Shown here one piece after another: positions 60,255 to 64,000 of a DNA stretch of 64,000 nucleotides; the stretch's first letter is position 1; every line of letters begins with the position of its first letter. Position numbers and translations under genes: made by a program. The stretch is from Prorocentrum cordatum (taxonomy: Eukaryota; Sar; Dinophyceae; Prorocentrales; Prorocentraceae): the NCBI GenBank assembly GCA_963575745.1, contig CAUYUJ010020727.1, forward strand, positions 383,501-447,500, given 5' to 3'. The notes under the pieces were generated by a model. It worked only from the letters and a program-made list of their open reading frames with translations. It did no database searches and had not been told where the DNA came from.

Positions 60255-60715
60255 GCGGCGCCTTGCCCCCGATACTCAGGAATCGCAGTCCCGCTGGGGG
60301 TTTTCTGACGATTTACTTGGGATTCGTGCTATCGTTCGAAACGTCCTTGCGATTCATGTTCGATTGGCGCCTCAGCGACCCGCCCGCTCGACTCGGCCGC
60401 TTGGGCCCGCCTTACCGACCCGCCCGTCAGGGTCCGCCCGACCCGCCCGTCTAGTTCTGCCGCTTGTATCCTTGTTCGTAGTCCTCCTGCAAATCTCTCT
60501 TGTGTTCCATCGTTCTCCCTCCCCCTTGTCTCTTTCCTCCTGCCTCCCTTTCCCTGTTCGTGGCTGCGCCGACTACGCGCTGCAAACAGGGAAGATGTCC
60601 CACCTAGGGGGGTACGATCGAAGACGGAGAAAGCGGGTGTCGAGGGTTTGGGATATACGTGTTGAATGGCACGCGAGATCAAAGCGAACAGTTTGAAAAT
60701 GATGATTGTTGTTGT
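60255..60715 (+). repeat. Diverged direct repeat, copy 1
   Basis: From CGATACTCAGGAATCGC through GGGGGTACGATCGAAGA and CGAGGGTTTGGGATATACGT. It corresponds in order to 60995-61450 with perhaps 70-75% identity and small indels. Confidence 0.75.
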
Positions 60716-60994
60716 CGGATTCTCAGTTCCAAAGAGTAAGTATTGTTGATCCCCCAGGTGCCGATGGCGTTTTTCAGTTAAAGTGCTCCTCCCTCCGAGG
60801 GTTTGCAATTTTTGTACAAGGGACAGACTTGCGCCTCATATTGGTTTGTTGGCCACTTGTTTATCAAAACAACAGCTCCCCCATGATACTTCCCCCCCGT
60901 TTATTCAGTAGTCGCGCCCTCGCGCGGGACTTCCTCGGAATGCATGCCAGAGTCGCGCTGTCGCGTAGCACTTCCTCGCAGTATGTGCAAACGC

Positions 60995-61450
60995 CGCGCC
61001 CTCGACACTCAGCAATCACGCTCTCGCTTTGGTTTTTCTCACGATTGACTTGGGAATCGCGCTATCGCTCAAGACTTCCTTTCGATTCATGCAGGACTCA
61101 CTCTTCAGCAGCCCGCTGGCTCGACCTGGCCGCCTTGGGCCCGCTTTCCCGTCCAGCCCGTTAGGGTCTACCCGCCTGATCTGCACGTCTGGTTCTGCCA
61201 AGTGTTTTTATTATCCTAGCCCCCCTCCTGCTAATTTCTCTCGGTTTCCATTCTTCTGCCTTCCCCGTGCCTCTTCCTTCCATCCGTCCTGTCTTCCCCT
61301 GTTTTAGGGGCTGCGCCAAATACATGTGGCAGGTAAGGAGGATATTCCCCAAGGGGGTACGATCGAAAAGAAGAGGGCGGGTATCGAGGGTTTGGGATTC
61401 ACGTGTTGAATTATACTCGAGCGTATAAGAGCGAGCAGTGTGAAATTGCT
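60995..61450 (+). repeat. Diverged direct repeat, copy 2
   Basis: Partner of 60255-60715, displaced by about 740 bases. Shared landmarks include ACTTGGGAATCGCGCTATCG, GGCCGCCTTGGGCCCGC, GGGGGTACGATCGAAAAG and TCGAGGGTTTGGGATTCACG. Both copies end just before divergent sequence, the second running into a GAT tract. Confidence 0.75.
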
Positions 61451-61482
61451 TCTTGTTCATGGTTGGGTGATGCTGAGGAGGA

Positions 61483-61549
61483 GGACGATGATGATGATGA
61501 TGATGATGATGCTGGTGATGGCGATGGCGATGCTGCTGCTGGTGGTGAC

Positions 61550-61593
<44 letters not shown>

Positions 61594-61625
61594 CGACGGC
61601 GATGCTGATGTCTATGATGATGTTC
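61483..61625. repeat. GAT trinucleotide tract
   Basis: GAT/GAC repeats with a GCGATGGCGATGCTGCT interruption. Poly-Asp, poly-Met and poly-His readings are artefacts. Confidence 0.95.
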
Positions 61626-61639
61626 TAGGCTTACGCCAC

Positions 61640-62490
61640 ATCCGCCGAACCCTATATGAACTATTGCGCCTCCAGGACTGCATTTCACTAAGCCTGTCCG
61701 AATCATGACACGGCGCTCGACATCGTTCCTGTTGCTTCGTTGCTGTTACCGTACCCCTTGGTGCTCTGTTGTGACCTCTTGGAAGCATCTTGGCCTGTCT
61801 GCAGGCCATATCCGGCCGCCTCGAGGCATCTTCGGCCAAGTTTTGGGGCCTCTTGGGGGCTTCGTGGAGGCTTCTAGGAGGCCTCTGAGGTTCTCTTGGG
61901 GGTCCCTCAGGGCCTCTTGGGGTGTTCTTGGGGCAGGCTTGGGGCGTCTTGGGGCCGAAGGCTCGAAAAGGTGCCCGCTGGACTCCGTCTTTGAGCCGTC
62001 TGGGGGCCCTCTTGGGTTGTCTTGGGGGCTTCGTGGGCTGTTGTTGGACCCTCTTCGACCCTTCTTGGGGGCCCCTTTGGCCGTATGGGGGCGATATTGA
62101 AGATTTCTTTGCCCGTCTGGGACGTTGTAAAAACCGAATAGGCGCGCATGCGAAAAATGCTTGATTCTCGAACGGAATGGGATGATTTTTGTTTCTTGGG
62201 ACCCTCTTGGGTCGCATCTTGGGGGCCCTTTGGGCGTCTTGGCAGCTTCGGAGGCCGCCTGGAGGCCACTGTGGGCGTCCAGGGGCGATAATTCGGCGAA
62301 TCGTCGCCCCCTGGGACCGTCTGGGGAGCGTTTTGGTGCCTTCTTGGCCAGTTTTGGAGCCCTCCGCTCCCTTGTGGCGCGTTCGGTCCGGGGCCGGGCT
62401 CGGCCAGGGGGGGGTCAAATTGCCGGTTTGGGGTCCCTGGGGGGGGATTATGGGGGGGATAATCTCACACGCCTTGAGGCCCACAGTGAC
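61640..62490. other. Cryptically simple CTTGGGGGC-rich region with a long minus-strand frame
   Basis: Short variants of CTTGGGGGCCTC and CTTGGGGGCGTCTTGG recur every 10-20 bases. The minus strand is open for 290 codons (61612-62484), giving a Pro/Arg/Lys/Gln-rich product, and the plus strand is open in parts. A low-complexity, probably non-coding region; the minus frame cannot be excluded as a basic disordered protein. Confidence 0.4.
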
Positions 62491-62499
62491 GAATGTCTA

Positions 62500-62573
62500 G
62501 GATGATTTTGATGATTATGATGGTTACGATGATGATGGTGACGACGACGATGAGAATGGTGGTGGTTATGGTA

Positions 62574-62636
<63 letters not shown>

Positions 62637-62800
62637 GTGATGGTGATGGTGATGGTGATGGTGATGGTGATGATGATGATGAGGAGGAGGATGATGATGA
62701 TGATGCGAGTGGTGATGATAATGATGATGGTGATACCGATGATACTGATGATACTGATGATGATGGTGGTGGTGGTGGTGGTAGTAGTGGTGATGATGAT
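62500..62800. repeat. GAT/GGT tract with internal GATGGT hexamers
   Basis: GAT repeats at 62573-62635, GATGGT hexamers at 62636-62668, then mixed GAT, ACTGAT and GGT repeats to 62790. Confidence 0.95.
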
Positions 62801-62929
62801 TATTCCCTACCTAGGCTCTGCCTAGAAGGGTTCTTACTCTCTGGGCTTAAAGGGGCCGGGCAGTGGAAAGCGCCCCGGGCGGTTCCCCCAGTATCCGCCC
62901 CGCGGTTCCCCCAGGTACGTCCCCTTAGC

Positions 62930-63445
62930 TTAGCGTTGCTTATATCATCTTAGCTTAGCTTATTTCATCTTAGCTTAGCTTAGCTTCATCTTAGCTGAGG
63001 TTCATCTTAGCTTAGCTTACCTTCATCTTAGCTTCGCTGAGCTTTAGCATAGCATAGCACAGCATAGCATAGCATAGCGTAGCATAGCATAGCGCAGCAT
63101 AGCATAGCATAGCATAGCCCAGCATCTCATAGCATAGCGCAGCATAACATAGCATATCGTAGCATAGCATAGCGCAGCACAGCACAACACAGCATAGCAC
63201 AGCGCAGCATAGCATAGCAGAGCAGAGCATAGCATAACATAGCATAGCATAGCATAGCATAGCGCAGCTTAGCATAGCACAGCGCATCATGACATAGCAT
63301 ACATATCATTTCATTTCATGCCATATCATAAGATAGCATAGCGCAGCATAGCATAGCATAGCATAGCATAGCATAGCATATCATCGCATAGCATAGCATA
63401 GCATAGCATAGCGCAGCATAGCATAGCATAGCATAGCAACTAATG
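62930..63445. repeat. Pentanucleotide array: CTTAG(C) passing into AGCAT
   Basis: CTTAGCTTAG repeats at 62935-63045 give way to AGCAT/AGCGC pentamers at 63048-63440, interrupted by an ATTTC patch at 63305-63325. Cys/Tyr/Met/Leu-rich minus-strand frames are artefacts of the 5-base period. Confidence 0.95.
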
Positions 63446-64000
63446 CTGCTTTCCTAGGGGCTCCAACTTCTAGGTAGGGTCGCACTGGGGTAATGATGAA
63501 AGGTTGGAGGGGTAGGAAGGAGAATGCGAAAAGGACGAGGAAGAAGAAGAGGATTCTGGCTCAGGATGCCTCCAGCACGAAGGGCTTGAAGGCCGACGCC
63601 CAGGCGTTCCAGCCGAGATCCCACGGCGGCAGCGACCTTGAGCGTTGGGCCGCCAAGGCGAGCGCCTCGCGGCGTGCCGGGCTCAAGGCCCCAGCGGTCT
63701 TGATGCATTTGCTCTCTCCCTGCATCTCCTGTGGCTACTGTAACTCTCCCTCTCCTCCTCATTCCTCGTCCCTCCTCCATTTCTTGTTCCTTTTCCTCCT
63801 TCTCCTCCTCCTCGTCTCTCGTCTCTGGTCCCGTAATTGGCTGAGGGGGCGCGAACAGGCCTTACAGTCAACCCACATGATAAGGATGCATACTTTTTGC
63901 AAGGTTGCCCTTGCATCCTTGCCCTTTCGGCCCATCCCTGGCAACTTTCGCTGACCAGCCCATCAGGGTACCCTGGCATCTTTCGGTTGCGCGGCGCGAC
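63446..64000. other. Unassigned window end
   Basis: A purine-rich stretch at 63490-63555 and pyrimidine-rich at 63720-63830. Short frames on both strands, none with motifs. Confidence 0.3.

Noticed and set aside
61403-62825. Poly-Asp, poly-His and poly-Met proteins
   Set aside because: Direct translation of GAT tracts.
63012-63309. Cysteine-rich minus-strand peptides
   Set aside because: Produced by the AGCAT pentanucleotide period in every frame.

Overview
The window is nuclear DNA of a dinoflagellate. The strongest evidence is at 2513-2534: 21 of the 22 bases of the canonical dinoflagellate spliced leader, differing only at the variable first base and without a splice donor after it. Such a sequence is the footprint of a trans-spliced mRNA copied back into the genome. 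Abundant repeats, GC-rich decayed retroelements and long microsatellites fit the same assignment. I see no bacterial gene organisation, rRNA or tRNA gene. The genus cannot be decided from the window.

Layout. 1-2300: degenerate array of short GTGTACAC-containing repeats with a longer higher-order unit. 2416-2975: pyrimidine tract, spliced-leader relic with a short ORF, and a CAT microsatellite. 2976-26662: one very large Ty1/copia-type LTR retrotransposon (about 23.7 kb) in plus orientation, with two 311-bp LTRs, gag, protease, integrase, reverse transcriptase and RNase H in copia order over the first 11 kb. These are followed by about 12 kb of extra plus-strand reading frames ending at a purine tract and the 3' LTR. 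The extra frames include a stretch that looks like a modified DNA-methyltransferase fold, an ADP-ribosyltransferase-like segment and a KptA/Tpt1 (RNA 2'-phosphotransferase)-like segment. The element is decayed by frameshifts and in-frame stops, mostly TGA. Across the whole element are about 30 short hairpins of one design: 3' bulge, triloop ending in A, arms that differ between copies but still pair.

26663-37426: low-complexity DNA, then a second retroelement with a different reverse transcriptase (29.46-36.72 kb). It is bounded by 272-bp direct repeats, interrupted by a roughly 102-bp minisatellite of about 31 units, and flanked by two copies of a 700-bp block. 37.4-48.4 kb: mostly unassigned repeat-rich DNA with trinucleotide tracts and several small tandem families. 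48.9-50.35 kb: a broken LINE reverse transcriptase. 50.7-56.95 kb: fragments of decayed coding sequence, one carrying the same hairpin motif as the giant element. 57.2-59.45 kb: 79-bp tandem array. 59.5-64 kb: a diverged direct duplication, GAT tracts, a Gly/Leu-like simple region and AGCAT pentanucleotide repeats.

No intact ordinary cellular gene can be supported. The coding content is almost entirely retroelement-derived. Domain assignments come from reading motifs by eye; no database search was possible.
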